A DNA stretch of 7,020 bases from NCBI GenBank assembly GCA_020429485.1, contig JAGQLK010000059.1, forward strand, positions 1-7,020. Direction: 5' to 3'. The notes beneath the pieces are model-generated. The model did no database searches and was not told the DNA's origin. It saw nothing but the letters and a program-made list of their open reading frames with translations. A program made the translations under genes and the position numbers. Origin of the DNA: Candidatus Dojkabacteria bacterium. Lineage in GTDB: Bacteria > Patescibacteriota > Dojkabacteria > B142 > OLB20. Of this stretch, positions 6,247 through 7,020 are shown one piece after another (position 1 is the stretch's first letter; the number at the start of each line of letters is the position of its first letter).

Positions 6247-6921
6247 TTAATTAGAATAAATAGCGTGCATTTCTTTGTATTGCTGCTCATTTAGTAGGTT
6301 TTGTGCGAGACTCTCATCAAGAAGGTCTGTAAATGTACATCCTGTAGCTAATGTAATCTGTTTGCCATGTTTGTCAGTTACATCTTGCCATTTATTAGCA
6401 AATTCTGGTTTAGAAAAGGATACGAGCGTTGCTGCACCTTCTATAGTCACATCGCTCTCTGTATCAAATGCTCTTACGCCTTTAATAATTGAACCTCCAC
6501 TAGCTAGTACGTCATCAATTATAAGCACTTTGCTTCCTGGTCTAAGATTTCCTTCTATCTGTTTTCCAGTACCATGTTTTTTCTTTTCTCCTCTAACATA
6601 AACTAATCCTAATTTTAGTTTATCAGCGATTGTAGTTGCTAAAGGAACTCCTGCAGTAACTAATCCAGCAATTACATTTACTTGTGGAAATTCTTGTTTG
6701 ATAAATGTTGCTAACAGATCCGCGACTCCAAGTCGTGCATCTGCGTTTGATAAAATACTTCTAACATCACAATAACATGGTGCTTTACGACCATCTGCCC
6801 ATACAGGCCATGTAGATTCTGGCTTATTATAATAAACCTTATATGCTTCTGCATCTATTAAAAGTTTAGCTATTTCTTTGCTAATTGAGCTACTGGCAGT
6901 AATATACTTTGCTTCGTTCAT
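6247..6921 (-). CDS. pyrE: Orotate phosphoribosyltransferase
   Basis: This 224-residue protein catalyses orotate + PRPP to orotidine monophosphate and pyrophosphate, the fifth step of pyrimidine synthesis. The PRPP-binding loop is complete: VLIIDDVLASGGS (132-144), with the two adjacent Asp residues and the SGGS turn. The flexible catalytic loop is VRGEKKKHGTGKQIEG (109-124), carrying the Lys and His residues typical of OPRTases and the IEG after it. The upstream KAPCYCDVR (46-54) corresponds to the family's SPxYxDxR segment, and GLVTAGVPLATTIAD (86-100) to the core GxxxxGIPxA block. These together separate it from other type I phosphoribosyltransferases. It starts three bases after the preceding stop, without a Shine-Dalgarno sequence, so translational coupling to that gene is likely. 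No other pyrimidine-synthesis gene is visible, so the full pathway cannot be judged here. Confidence 0.92.
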   Translation of the reverse strand: MNEAKYITASSSISKEIAKLLIDAEAYKVYYNKPESTWPVWADGRKAPCYCDVRSILSNADARLGVADLLATFIKQEFPQVNVIAGLVTAGVPLATTIADKLKLGLVYVRGEKKKHGTGKQIEGNLRPGSKVLIIDDVLASGGSIIKGVRAFDTESDVTIEGAATLVSFSKPEFANKWQDVTDKHGKQITLATGCTFTDLLDESLAQNLLNEQQYKEMHAIYSN

Positions 6922-6924
6922 GAT

Positions 6925-7020
6925 TTATAAGTTAATATCTTTAATAAAGTTGAATATTTCATCTACGGCATCATCAAGCTGGCCATTATTATTGGAAACA
7001 ACTTTGGTCTCATCTGCAAT
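6925..7020 (-). CDS. C-terminal end of a probable nucleotide/CoA-kinase-like P-loop protein (partial)
   Basis: On the minus strand the frame is open from base 7020 to a TAA at 6927-6925, giving 31 residues that start IADETKVVSNNNG and end FIKDINL. The pattern AD, then a short hydrophobic strand, NNxG, then an amphipathic helix (LDDAVDEIFNFI) is typical of the C-terminus of P-loop kinases such as nucleoside monophosphate or dephospho-CoA kinases. The P-loop itself would lie outside the window, so this call rests on a short tail only. It ends three bases before the pyrE start, which supports one operon; a nucleotide kinase would suit that context. Confidence 0.5.
   Translation of the reverse strand: MADETKVVSNNNGQLDDAVDEIFNFIKDINL

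Noticed and set aside
6275..6601. 108-codon plus-strand open frame opposite pyrE
   Set aside because: pyrE is certain from its PRPP and catalytic loops. The antisense frame has biased Ser/Cys/Pro composition typical of a shadow.

Overview
The window reads as a compact, AT-rich bacterial genome segment. Genes are packed with gaps of -6 to +66 bases, and no stretch over about 70 bases lacks a gene. No rRNA, tRNA, CRISPR array, insertion sequence or clear intrinsic terminator was found. Almost no start codon has a Shine-Dalgarno sequence. Stops are TAA, TAG and one TGA, so the standard bacterial code fits. Together with a large FG-GAP-like surface protein anchored by one C-terminal helix, this suggests Patescibacteria (CPR) or a similarly streamlined bacterium. 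That placement is inference; no marker gene in the window settles it.

Layout: bases 1-3221 hold three plus-strand genes. First is the 3' part of a secreted, membrane-anchored multidomain surface protein (FG-GAP-like, Ig-like and carboxypeptidase-regulatory-like modules, one helix, charged tail). Next are a DUF4256 protein and a membrane-anchored alpha/beta hydrolase, joined by a TTGA stop/start overlap. Bases 3216-7020 hold six minus-strand genes, in transcription order: the tail of a probable nucleotide-kinase-like protein (cut by the window edge), orotate phosphoribosyltransferase (pyrE), a class I SAM methyltransferase, a divergent HAM1/RdgB-type nucleotide pyrophosphatase, a 358-residue protein I do not recognise, and a GNAT acetyltransferase. 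The two blocks converge tail to tail, with both TAG stops inside one CTATAG palindrome.

How they may work together: the first four minus-strand genes are spaced 3, 14 and 16 bases apart and look like one operon. It has a nucleotide theme: pyrimidine synthesis or salvage by PyrE, a possible kinase, and a house-cleaning pyrophosphatase. The unknown protein and the acetyltransferase each follow a 61-66 base gap with a perfect TATAAT hexamer, so they probably also have their own promoters. The unknown gene's start codon lies in one arm of a 28-base dyad that covers the whole predicted leader; this is the clearest regulatory-looking structure here.

The window is mostly ordinary. The items most worth a second look are the unrecognised 358-residue protein with its dyad, the altered active-site residues of the HAM1-like protein, and the surface protein's displaced LPETG motif.
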